A stretch of 64,000 nucleotides of DNA from Myxococcota bacterium (GTDB taxonomy: Bacteria; Myxococcota_A; UBA796; UBA9615; JAKLKC01). Made by a program: the position numbers and the translations under genes. The notes beneath the pieces were generated by a model that saw nothing but the letters and a program-made list of their open reading frames with translations, was not told the origin of the DNA and made no database searches. Positions 32,710-40,835 of the stretch are shown here, in pieces. The stretch spans positions 36,760-100,759 of the forward strand of contig JAKLKC010000021.1 of assembly GCA_023150875.1 (NCBI GenBank), in the 5' to 3' direction. The first letter of the stretch is position 1; each line of letters starts with the position of its first letter.

Positions 32710-35700
32710 CCGCCCACCCCCTGGGGCCCGAGCACCGGCAGCGAACGCCGATCGGGCTCGGGGATCAGCGCGCCGTGGGGGCAGATCGCCCCGCAGAGGC
32801 CGCAGCCGTTGCAGAGGTCCCGGTCCACCTCGATCGCCCCGTCGACCTCGGAGAGGGCCGGGCAGCCCAGCAGGTCCAGGCAGGCCGAGCAGGTGGCGCA
32901 GACCCCGCACGCCCGGCAGGTCGCCGCCGCCCGGGCGAGGGAGGGGGGCGGGACCGCGTCCCACGGCCCGGACGCCGCCGGTGCGGGGTGGGCCCTGCCG
33001 TCCCCCCCGAGGGCCCGGTCGATGGCCCGGGCGGCGGCGAGGCCCGAGGCCATCGCGTCCACCACCGTACGCCGGGCCCCGGCGACGTCTCCGGCCACCC
33101 ACAGCCCCGGCACCCCCGGCACCGCGCCGTCGGGGCCGGCCCGTACCGTGCCGTCGTCGCTTACGGGGATTTGGGGAAATGCCGGATCGGCGGCGGTGGA
33201 CCACCCGAGATCGGGTTCCTGGCCGATGGCGACCACCACCGCGTCGGCGGAGATCTCCACCGCCCGGGTGCCGGCCCCCGCATCCCCCGCGGGGCGGAAG
33301 GCGGCGAGCAGCGCCCCTCCCTGGACCTTGATCGACGTGGGATCCAGGCCGCCCAGGACCTCCGCCCCCTCGTCCCGCGCCAGCCGCGCCTGCTCCTCGC
33401 CGGCGGGGAGGCGGCCTGCGGGCTCCCGCGCCACTACCGTGACCCGGGAGGCCCCCTCCCGGAGGGCGGCCCGGGCGGCGTCGATGGCCACGTCGCCGCC
33501 GCCGACCACCACCACGCGGTCGCCCCGAGCCGGATAGGGCCGGCTGGGGGCTCTCCCGCCGGGGATCGGCCCCGCCCGGAGGTGGCGCAGCCAGGACAGC
33601 GCGTCCGTGACGCCCCGCAGCTCCGCCCCCGGGACGGCGAGGCGGCGCCCCCGGCCGGCGCCGGTGGCCACCAGCACCGCGTCGTGCCCGGCGAGCAGCG
33701 CGTCCAGGGGGAGGTCCCGGCCGACCGACCGGCCCCCGGCGAAGGTCACCCCCGCCGCGAGCACCCGGGCACAGTCCGCCTCGAACCGTCCCGCGGGCAG
33801 CCGCCACGCCGGGATCGCCTGGGACAGCATCCCCCCCGGGGCCGGGGCGCCGTCCAGGACGGTCGCCTCGTGGCCCTTCAGGGCGAGGTGCCGGGCGGCG
33901 GCCAGCCCCGCCGGTCCCGCGCCGACCACCGCCACCCTCCGACCCGTCGGGGCGGCCGCGGAGAAGGAGGGCTCGGGCCGCCCCTCGGCGACGTCCGCGA
34001 GCCATCCCTTGATCTCGTTGATCGGCACCGCCGGCCCACCCACTCCGCAGGCGTCCTCGCAGGGGCGGTGGCACACGCTGGCGCACACCGAGGGCAGGGC
34101 GTTGTCCCGCAGCACCAGGGCCCAGGCCCCCGCCGCGTCCCCGGTCGCCGCCCGGCTGACGTAGCCCTGGGCGCACATGCCGATGGGGCAGGCGGAGGTG
34201 CAGGGGGTGGCGTCCGCGGCCGGGGCGGCCAGGCGCGCCCCGACCCGGAGCCGCTGGTAGGCGCGCCCGGGGGTCAGGCCGCAGGCCGGCGCCGCCGAGC
34301 ACCGGCGGCACCGCGACCGGTCGACCGCGTAGGGGCGGGCCCCCCGGGGTCCCGGGACCGAGGCGAAGTGCTTGCCCGCCACCGGGCACTCGTGCCGAGC
34401 CACCAGCACCCGCACGCCGGGCAGGCGCGCCAGCTCCTCCACCGCCCCGACCGCCGCCCCCCAGTCGAGGGGATCCACCACCCGCACCGGGTCGGCGCCC
34501 AGGTCCCGGCACAGGGCCTCGATGGAGGTCTCCGCCTTCCCTTCCCGCCACGAGGGGGGGCTGGCGGGGCTGGCCTGGAACCCCGTCATCGCGGTCACCC
34601 GGTTGTCCAGGACCACCACCAGCAGGTCCACCCCCGCCTGGACCGCGTCCAGGAGGGGCGGCATCCCCGAGTGGAAGAACGTCGAGTCCCCGACGAACGC
34701 CACCGCCGGCCGGTCCAGGAACGGGCTCGCCCCGGCCCCCTGGGCGATGCTCGATCCCATGCAAAGCAACACGTGGCCGACGTCGAGGGGCGCGGCGGCG
34801 CCCAGGGTGTAGCAGCCGATGTCGTTGAAGTACGCCGCCTTCTCACCGAACACCTGCTTGACGGCGGCGAACGTCGCCCGGTGCGGGCAGCCGGAGCACA
34901 GGACCGGTGGGCGGACCGGTAGGGGGGGTGCCGGGGGCGGATCCCGCGGCGGGGCGGCGCGGCCACCGACGAAGGCGTCCAGGGCTCGGGCGACGACCTC
35001 TGGACCGTAGCCGAATGGGCCGGGAAGGTCCCCGGTCGCCTTGCCCCGGATCTCCACGGCGATCCCCCGCCGCTGGGCGAGGGCCCGGAGGGCGTCCTCG
35101 ACGAACGGGGTCAGCTCTTCCAGAACCAGGACCCGGCCGACCGACGACAGGAGGTCCAGGAGAGGTTCCTCGGGAAGGGGCCAGGGCATGCCCAGCTCCA
35201 GGAGCCGGACCGCGTCCCCCAGCCCGGATCCCTCGATCCGGTCCGCCACCAGCGCCGCGGGCGCGCCGGTGGCCACGATGCCGAGGCGGCCCCGCCCGGT
35301 CACCCTCACGAAGGACGACCCCTCGGCCCACCGGCGGGCCCGGTCCAGGCGTCCCTCCTGGAGCAGCCGCATCCGCCGGGCACGGGCCGGGATCGGTACG
35401 AACCGCTCCGGGTCGAGCAGCGCGGGCCGGAGGGTCGGACCCACCGGCAGGGGATCCCCGAGCACCACCGCCCGGCAGTGGGCGACGGCGGTGGTGATCC
35501 GCAGCAGCACGGGCAGGTCGCAGGCCTCGGACAGCGCGAACGCGTCCCGTGCCATCCGTCGGGCCTCGTCGGGGCTCGACGGATCGAGGACCGGCAGGCC
35601 GTTCATGCGCGCCAGGTGGCGCTGGTCCTGCTCGTTGGGGCTGGTGTGGAGGCCGGGGTCCCCCGCCGCCACCACAACCATCCCCGCGTTCACCCCGACG

Positions 35701-36032
35701 TAGCCGAGGGTGGCCAGGGGGTCCCCGGCGTAGGAGAGGCCGAGGTGCTTCATGCTCGCCAGGGATCGTGCCCCGGCGACCGAGGCGCCGTGGGCGGCCT
35801 CCAGGGCGACCTTCTCGTTCACCGAGTCGCGGAACACCACCCCCCGCAAGGGTGCGACCTGGCGGAGCGAGTCCCCGACCTCCGAGGCCGGGGTGCCCGG
35901 GTACCCGGCGGCGAAGCCGAGCCCCGCCTCCAGGGCGCCTCGGACCACCGCCTCGTTGCCCAGCAGCAGGGTCGCCACCCCCGGGGGTGCAAGGACGCGG
36001 TGCATCGGCAGGTCCCTCACGCCGCGTACCAT
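32706..36032 (-). CDS. iorA: Indolepyruvate oxidoreductase alpha subunit fused to GltD-like FAD/NAD(P) module and ferredoxin
   Basis: 1,108 residues, nearly twice normal IorA. Residues 1-610 are the 2-oxoacid oxidoreductase core (YPGTPASEVGDSLRQVAP, then LCSGCPHRATFAAVKQVF and FVGDSTFFHSGMPPLLDAV with the thiamine-diphosphate site). An Fe-S segment follows (CTSACPIGMCAQGYVSRAA), then a glutamate-synthase-small-subunit-like oxidoreductase with FAD motif VAVVGAGPAGLAAARHLA and NAD(P) motif VVVVGGGDVAIDAARAAL. The C-terminal ferredoxin has CRACGVCATCSACLDLLGC and CNGCGLCGAICPHG. The fusion predicts electron delivery to NAD(P), as in phenylglyoxylate:NAD oxidoreductase, which uses a separate GltD-like subunit. 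An alternative start is ATG 36005. Confidence 0.92.
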   Translation of the reverse strand: MVRGVRDLPMHRVLAPPGVATLLLGNEAVVRGALEAGLGFAAGYPGTPASEVGDSLRQVAPLRGVVFRDSVNEKVALEAAHGASVAGARSLASMKHLGLSYAGDPLATLGYVGVNAGMVVVAAGDPGLHTSPNEQDQRHLARMNGLPVLDPSSPDEARRMARDAFALSEACDLPVLLRITTAVAHCRAVVLGDPLPVGPTLRPALLDPERFVPIPARARRMRLLQEGRLDRARRWAEGSSFVRVTGRGRLGIVATGAPAALVADRIEGSGLGDAVRLLELGMPWPLPEEPLLDLLSSVGRVLVLEELTPFVEDALRALAQRRGIAVEIRGKATGDLPGPFGYGPEVVARALDAFVGGRAAPPRDPPPAPPLPVRPPVLCSGCPHRATFAAVKQVFGEKAAYFNDIGCYTLGAAAPLDVGHVLLCMGSSIAQGAGASPFLDRPAVAFVGDSTFFHSGMPPLLDAVQAGVDLLVVVLDNRVTAMTGFQASPASPPSWREGKAETSIEALCRDLGADPVRVVDPLDWGAAVGAVEELARLPGVRVLVARHECPVAGKHFASVPGPRGARPYAVDRSRCRRCSAAPACGLTPGRAYQRLRVGARLAAPAADATPCTSACPIGMCAQGYVSRAATGDAAGAWALVLRDNALPSVCASVCHRPCEDACGVGGPAVPINEIKGWLADVAEGRPEPSFSAAAPTGRRVAVVGAGPAGLAAARHLALKGHEATVLDGAPAPGGMLSQAIPAWRLPAGRFEADCARVLAAGVTFAGGRSVGRDLPLDALLAGHDAVLVATGAGRGRRLAVPGAELRGVTDALSWLRHLRAGPIPGGRAPSRPYPARGDRVVVVGGGDVAIDAARAALREGASRVTVVAREPAGRLPAGEEQARLARDEGAEVLGGLDPTSIKVQGGALLAAFRPAGDAGAGTRAVEISADAVVVAIGQEPDLGWSTAADPAFPQIPVSDDGTVRAGPDGAVPGVPGLWVAGDVAGARRTVVDAMASGLAAARAIDRALGGDGRAHPAPAASGPWDAVPPPSLARAAATCRACGVCATCSACLDLLGCPALSEVDGAIEVDRDLCNGCGLCGAICPHGALIPEPDRRSLPVLGPQGVGG

Positions 36033-36258
36033 CCCCTGCGTTCCGGGATCGAGGCCGGGGAACTGGAGAGCGCGGTTCCCGGCGGCATGAGCGGATCCCT
36101 TCGCCTACGACGCCACCCGGCCGGGTCCCAGGCCCGGTCTCAGTGGATCTGCGAGTCGGTTGAAGGTAGTATCCCGGACCGTCACGCCCAAGGGAAGCCC
36201 CGGAACGGCGACCAGCGCCGACGCCCGCGCGGCGGTCTCCCACCCCGGAGGAAACCGC

Positions 36259-37488
36259 ATGGTCGTCCCGGCCTCCCCCGTCGCACGCGAGACCGGCGGC
36301 GACCCCGTGTTCGAGGTATCCCGCCGCGCGACAGCCCTCAGGGCCGCGCAGGGGGACGCGGCGGTGGTGGACGCATCCATCGGCCACCTGTTCCGGGACG
36401 ACGGCACCCTCTGGACCCTCGGCGCGGTGGACGCGGCCCTCCACCGGCTCCCCGCCCGCGACATCAGCGCCTACGCCCCGTTCCTCGGCACCGAGGGCTT
36501 CCGCCGGGCTGTGGCCGAGTTCCTCCCTCCCCCGCCGGGCGCCGTGCAGACGGTGATCGCCACCCCCGGCGCGGCGGGGGCGATCTACCTGGCGCTGGCC
36601 TGCAACACCCGCCCGGGGGACGCGGTGCTGGTGCCGACCCCTTGCTGGCCGGCCTACGCGACGATCCTCCGGCAGCATGGTCGCCGCCTGGCGAGCTGCC
36701 CGTTGCTGGGGGCGGACGACCGCCTGGACGCCGGCGCGCTCGGCTCCGGCATGGAGGAGTTGCGCCGCGCCCAGGGGCGGGTGACGGCGGTGCTGAACAC
36801 CCCCGCCCACAACCCCACCGGACACAGCCTGGACGACCGCGAGTGGGAGGATCTCCGGGGTCTGCTCCTCGCGGTGGGGGCCCCGGGCGACCCGGTGACG
36901 CTGCTGGTGGACGTCTCCTACCTGGAGTTCGCCGGGGACGCCGACCGGGAGCGGCGTTTCCGGGAGCGCTTGGAGGGGCTTCCGGGGAACGTCGTCATCG
37001 CGGTGGCCTGGAGCGCCTCGAAGGGCTTCACCCTCTACGGCTGGAGGGTCGGGGCCCTGGTCCTCGCCCATCCGGACCCGGGCGTGGTGGCGGGCCTGGA
37101 AGAGGCGGCGGCGTCGACGGTGAGGGGCACCTGGGGGAACCCGCCCCGTCCGGGGATGGCCCTCGTCGAGGCGCTGCACTTCGATCCCGCCTTGCGTGCC
37201 GCGGCGGTCACCGAGAGGGGGGAGATGCGCGGCGCCCTCGCCCAGCGCGCCGCCGTCCTCACGTCCGGTGCGGACCTGCCCACACTCGGGCGCCCCGAGG
37301 GCTTCTTCGCCGTGGTCCGTCACCCCGATCCCCGGCGGGCCGCGGAGGCGCTGGAGGAGAAGGGGGTGTTCGTGGTCCCCATGGACGGTGGCCTCCGGGT
37401 GGCCCTCGCCGGCGTGCCGTCACCCAAGGTGGGCCGGTTGGCGGCGGCGATCGCGGACGTGATCCGGCCCCGTCGAGGGGATCCCTGA
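36259..37488 (+). CDS. PLP-dependent aminotransferase (class I/II)
   Basis: 409 residues from ATG 36259 after a strong GGAGGAA; the open frame extends upstream to 36160 without family sequence. Fold type I motifs are ATPGAAGAIYLALACNTRPGD, NTPAHNPTGHSLDD (substrate and cofactor contacts), DVSYLEFAGD and the PLP lysine in AWSASKGFTLYGWRVGAL. It is transcribed divergently from the iorA operon, 226 bases away. It would supply the 2-oxo acid (indolepyruvate or another aryl pyruvate) used by IorAB. Substrate specificity cannot be read from sequence alone. Confidence 0.9.
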   Translation: MVVPASPVARETGGDPVFEVSRRATALRAAQGDAAVVDASIGHLFRDDGTLWTLGAVDAALHRLPARDISAYAPFLGTEGFRRAVAEFLPPPPGAVQTVIATPGAAGAIYLALACNTRPGDAVLVPTPCWPAYATILRQHGRRLASCPLLGADDRLDAGALGSGMEELRRAQGRVTAVLNTPAHNPTGHSLDDREWEDLRGLLLAVGAPGDPVTLLVDVSYLEFAGDADRERRFRERLEGLPGNVVIAVAWSASKGFTLYGWRVGALVLAHPDPGVVAGLEEAAASTVRGTWGNPPRPGMALVEALHFDPALRAAAVTERGEMRGALAQRAAVLTSGADLPTLGRPEGFFAVVRHPDPRRAAEALEEKGVFVVPMDGGLRVALAGVPSPKVGRLAAAIADVIRPRRGDP

Positions 37489-37560
37489 CTCCCGCGACGT
37501 CGCAACTCCCGAGCCGCCATCGCGTCTTCCCGCGGGGGGCCGGGGGCGCTAGGGTGGGCC

Positions 37561-38571
37561 ATGAACCTGGGCTCGACGGTCAACGTGAAGACCCTGCGGG
37601 CGGTGGTGGGCGCGGCGCGGGCGGCCGGCCTGGACGTCCCGGACCTGCTGCGGCGATGGGAGATCCCCCGGTCGTCGCTGGAGGATCCCGACTTCCGGTT
37701 CCCCCATCGCCGCTGGGTCGGTCTCTGGCAGGAGGTGGAGGAGCTCAGCGGGGATCCCGCCGTCGGCCTCCACGCCGCCGAGCGCCTCCCCGCGGAGCAC
37801 TTCGACCTGGTGGACTACTTGATGGCGTCCAGCCCGGACCTGCGGACCGGGTTGAGGCGCTTCGAGCGCTACTTCGCCATCATCAGCACGGGCGTGACGC
37901 ATCCCCTCCGGGAGGCGGGCGAGCTGGCCTACCTCGAGAGGCGCTACGCGCCGGACTCGGTCACCCGGATCCCGCATCCGGCGGAGTTCGCCTTCGCATG
38001 CGTGGTGCTCCGGAGTCGGCCCGTCTCGGAGTTGGACTGGCGGCCCCACTCCGTGAGGTTCGCCCACCCCGCCCCCCCCAGCGCCGGGGAGCACCGCCGG
38101 ATCTTCCAGTGCCCCGTAACCTTCGACGCCGAGGTGAGCGCCATCGTGTTCGACCGGCGGACGCTGGCGATCCCCATGAAGGCCCCGCGGCCCGAGCTGT
38201 GCCGGCTCCTGGAGGCCCACGGTGAGGAGCAGTTGAGGCGGCTGCCCACCGAGGGGGGCCTCCTCGACCTCGCGCGGCGCGCCCTCCTGGAGGAGCTGCG
38301 GGGCGGCAACCCCGAGCTGAACCACGTCGCTCGCAAGCTGGGCATGAGCGGGCGCACCCTCCAGCGGCGCCTCGGGGAGCTCGGCACCTCCCATCACGCA
38401 CTCCTGGACGAGGTCCGCAGAGACCTTGCGATGGCCTACCTGAAGGACGCCTCCCTGGCCGTCTCGGAGGTGACCTTCCTCCTGGGGTTCTCGGAGGTCA
38501 GCAACTTCTACAGGGCCTTCCGGCGATGGACCGGGAGCACGCCCCTGGAGTTCCGCCGCGCCGCGGCCTGA
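37561..38571 (+). CDS. AraC-family transcriptional regulator (OruR/ArgR-like layout)
   Basis: 336 residues. Residues 15-205 correspond to the N-terminal arabinose-binding-like domain of the OruR group (FRFPHRRWVGLWQEVEELSGD, GLHAAERLPAEHFDLVDYL). Residues 235-335 are the double helix-turn-helix (LNHVARKLGMSGRTLQRRLGELG, then VSEVTFLLGFSEVSNFYRAFRRWTG). It follows the aminotransferase on the same strand and is the only regulator near the catabolic operon, so it is the best candidate for its ligand-dependent activator. Confidence 0.92.
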   Translation: MNLGSTVNVKTLRAVVGAARAAGLDVPDLLRRWEIPRSSLEDPDFRFPHRRWVGLWQEVEELSGDPAVGLHAAERLPAEHFDLVDYLMASSPDLRTGLRRFERYFAIISTGVTHPLREAGELAYLERRYAPDSVTRIPHPAEFAFACVVLRSRPVSELDWRPHSVRFAHPAPPSAGEHRRIFQCPVTFDAEVSAIVFDRRTLAIPMKAPRPELCRLLEAHGEEQLRRLPTEGGLLDLARRALLEELRGGNPELNHVARKLGMSGRTLQRRLGELGTSHHALLDEVRRDLAMAYLKDASLAVSEVTFLLGFSEVSNFYRAFRRWTGSTPLEFRRAAA

Positions 38572-38635
38572 ACCTGGCGCCCCTCGACAAGCATGTGTCG
38601 CGCGGGGCCAATGCCCCGGAGGACGGACGGAAGCA

Positions 38636-38680
38636 CGATCCCCTCGAAAGGTCGCTCGCTTCAGCGAGCCCAGGGGATCG
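38636..38680 (+). promoter_or_regulatory. Strong RNA hairpin covering the ribosome site of the next gene
   Basis: A 9-bp outer stem (38636-38644 with 38672-38680) and a 7-bp inner stem (38654-38660 with 38663-38669) fold into one long hairpin. The 3' arm contains AGGGG, the only Shine-Dalgarno-like sequence before ATG 38684. Translation may be controlled by opening of this hairpin; alternatively it is the terminator of the AraC gene, though no T-tract follows. Confidence 0.6.
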
Positions 38681-38683
38681 ACC

Positions 38684-39664
38684 ATGGAAAACCGGATCGT
38701 CGTCTTCATCACGCTTCTGGGAGCGGCGCTGCTGCTGGGACCGGTCGCCGCCCTCGGCCAGGAGGCCGAGGCCACCGCACCGGCCGCCACTTCGGTGCCC
38801 GTCAACGTCGGACTCCTTCCCTACGTGGACGTCAACTCCCACTTCGTCCGACCCCGGAACCACGTCTCCATCGACGGGATCGTCGGGGTCGCCTGGGACC
38901 TCGACGGAGTGGCGATCGCGGGCACGTCGGGCTTCGTCAAGGGCCGGGCGCGGGGCCTGCAGATCGCGGGGGTGACCGGCTACGTCGGCGGCGACCTCAC
39001 GGGCGTCCAGATCGGAGGGATCCTCAGCGCGACCCGCGGCGCGGTCACCGGCGTCCAGGTGGCAGGCGCCGTGAACCGCGCGGAGTCGCTGGACGGCGCC
39101 CAGATCGGGCTCGTCAACGTGGGCGGCAAGGTCCGGGGACTCCAGATCGGGCTGGTCAACGTCGCGGAGGAGGCGGACGGCGCGACCATCGGGCTCGTGA
39201 ACATCGTCCGCCGGGGCGGCCGGCGGGAGATCGAGGTCTCCACCAGCAACGTGGCGGTGGTGTCCGTGGGGCTGCGGACGGGTACGAAGCACGTTTACTC
39301 GCTCCTCGGTATCGGCCTCCATCCGTCCGGCGGACAGGTCGCCTGGATGCCGACGGTGGGGATCGGTACGTCGATCCCCTTGGGGGGGCGCGGTTTCTTC
39401 AACATCGAGGTGCAGACGAGCGCCGTGAACAGCGGAGCCGAGTTCGACATCCGCACCGTCCTCACCCAGCTCCGCCTGGCCGGTGGAGGGAGGCCGACGG
39501 ACCACCTCGAGGTCTTCGCGGGGCCCGTCCTCTACGCCCTCCGGAGCCGGAGCGGCAAGACGCTCTCCGATGTCAGCTACCTCCCGACCCTGGTCACCTT
39601 CGACAAGGGCCGCGTGCCGGTGGGCCTCGGCCTCGGCTTCGTGGTCGGTCTGCGCGCGTTCTAG
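38684..39664 (+). CDS. Exported repeat protein (LA_2272-like surface repeats)
   Basis: 326 residues with a signal peptide (IVVFITLLGAALLLGPVAALG). Residues 75-190 contain about eight repeats of a 14-18-residue unit of the type GVQIGGILSA, GAQIGLVNVG, GLQIGLVNVA, as in surface repeat proteins of the LA_2272 family; these probably stack as a short beta structure. The C-terminal 120 residues are beta-strand rich and end in Phe (VGLRAF*), as outer-membrane barrels often do. Function is unknown. Its ribosome site lies inside a strong hairpin. Confidence 0.75.
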   Translation: MENRIVVFITLLGAALLLGPVAALGQEAEATAPAATSVPVNVGLLPYVDVNSHFVRPRNHVSIDGIVGVAWDLDGVAIAGTSGFVKGRARGLQIAGVTGYVGGDLTGVQIGGILSATRGAVTGVQVAGAVNRAESLDGAQIGLVNVGGKVRGLQIGLVNVAEEADGATIGLVNIVRRGGRREIEVSTSNVAVVSVGLRTGTKHVYSLLGIGLHPSGGQVAWMPTVGIGTSIPLGGRGFFNIEVQTSAVNSGAEFDIRTVLTQLRLAGGGRPTDHLEVFAGPVLYALRSRSGKTLSDVSYLPTLVTFDKGRVPVGLGLGFVVGLRAF

Positions 39665-39669
39665 CCGGG

Positions 39670-39701
39670 CCCCCCGCGGCTCGGGCTCGGCGCGCGGGGG
39701 G
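39670..39701 (+). terminator. GC-rich hairpin after the surface-repeat gene
   Basis: CCCCCCGCG (39670-39678) pairs perfectly with CGCGGGGGG (39693-39701), five bases after the stop codon. There is no T-tract, as is frequent in such GC-rich genomes. Confidence 0.55.
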
Positions 39702-39766
39702 ACGGGGCGTCGGGTCGCGCCGGTTTCTGGCATGATCCCGCCGAACCGCCCGATTGGGGAGTACCC

Positions 39767-40810
39767 ATGCAGTACCCGGTCCTGGTCGCGGGAGCCCTGC
39801 TCCTCGCCGCATGCACCGCGGGGACGCCCCCAGGCGACACGACCCCGGCGGACGACGACACGACGCCTGCCGACGACGACACGACGCCTGCCGACGACGA
39901 CACGACGCCTGCCGACGACGACACGACGTCTTCCGACGACGACACGACGCCTGCCGACGACGACACGACGCCTGCCGACGACGACACGATGCCCGCCGAC
40001 GACGACACCTCCGGGGGCGACCCCCCTCCCGACTACCGGTCGGCGGGGCCGCTCCCGGTGGTGGAGTCCACGGGGTCCCACACGACGGCTGCGGGCTGCG
40101 TCCTTCCCTACAGTCGCCACGCCCCCGCGGGAGAGGAACCCGGCGGACTGGTGGTCCTTGCCCACGGGCTGGAGCGGGAGGGCGAGCAGATGGATGACTG
40201 GGCCGCGCACATGGCATCGTGGGGCCTGGACGTGGTGACCCCGACCCAGTGCCACATCGGCGTCCTCGACCTGGACCAGGAGCAGAACGCCTTCGACCTG
40301 ATCGAGCTCGCCGCGGCCCTGGGGGCGGGCACGGTGTACTACGCCGGCCATTCCGCGGGTGGCCTGGCCGCCTTCGTGGCGGCGGCCCACGACCCCGCCG
40401 CCGCGGCGATGCTCGGCCTGGACCCGACGGAGTGGCTCGGGATCGGCGCGGGAGTCGCGGGGAGTGTCGATGTGCCCGCCTACGGGATCGTCGGCGATCC
40501 CGGCGCCTGCAACCTCTTCAACAACTTCCTGGCCCTGTACGGCTCGGTCCCCGGGGCGCGGGTGGTCCGCCTGACGGAGGCGGACCACTGCGACTTCGAG
40601 CGCCCCACGGACTGGGTGTGCACGGTCCCCTGCGGCACGAGCCCCAACGACCACTTCAGTGACGCGGAGATCCAGCGGACCTTGATGGGGCTCGCCACCT
40701 CCTTCCTGGTGTGGCAGGCGGGTGTGGACCCGTCCGGTCCCGAGTGGTGGGAGGCGGGCGGCTTCTACTACGACGCCCTCTCCGCCGCGGGGGCGATCTC
40801 CGAACCCTGA
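39767..40810 (+). CDS. Alpha/beta-hydrolase lipoprotein with TPADDDT repeat linker
   Basis: 347 residues. Lipoprotein signal with lipobox LLLAAC (Cys16). Residues 26-81 are eight tandem 7-residue repeats, mostly TPADDDT, an acidic flexible linker. Residues 95-335 are an alpha/beta-hydrolase: LVVLAHGLEREGEQMDDW (oxyanion region), YYAGHSAGGLAAFVAAA (nucleophile Ser in GHSAG), a PAYGIVGDPGACNLF strand carrying the likely acid, and ADHCDFE for the catalytic His. It resembles chlorophyllase/dienelactone-hydrolase-like secreted esterases. The substrate is unknown; it is probably displayed on the outer membrane. Confidence 0.85.
   Translation: MQYPVLVAGALLLAACTAGTPPGDTTPADDDTTPADDDTTPADDDTTPADDDTTSSDDDTTPADDDTTPADDDTMPADDDTSGGDPPPDYRSAGPLPVVESTGSHTTAAGCVLPYSRHAPAGEEPGGLVVLAHGLEREGEQMDDWAAHMASWGLDVVTPTQCHIGVLDLDQEQNAFDLIELAAALGAGTVYYAGHSAGGLAAFVAAAHDPAAAAMLGLDPTEWLGIGAGVAGSVDVPAYGIVGDPGACNLFNNFLALYGSVPGARVVRLTEADHCDFERPTDWVCTVPCGTSPNDHFSDAEIQRTLMGLATSFLVWQAGVDPSGPEWWEAGGFYYDALSAAGAISEP
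39842..40009 (+). repeat. In-frame 21-bp tandem repeat, eight units
   Basis: Units encoding TPADDDT, with one TSSDDDT and one MPADDDT variant. Most units are identical at DNA level, so copy number may vary by slippage, changing the length of the lipoprotein linker. Confidence 0.9.
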
Positions 40811-40835
40811 CGGCGAGCCCGGCCGGATCGCATCG

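Noticed and set aside
31476..34922. Forward open frame of 1,148 codons opposite hyuA and iorA
   Set aside because: Arg/Pro/Gly-rich shadow of strongly supported minus-strand genes.
39842..40009. Regular 21-bp repeats that could suggest a CRISPR array
   Set aside because: There are no unique spacers; the units are contiguous, in frame and encode an acidic linker in a lipoprotein.
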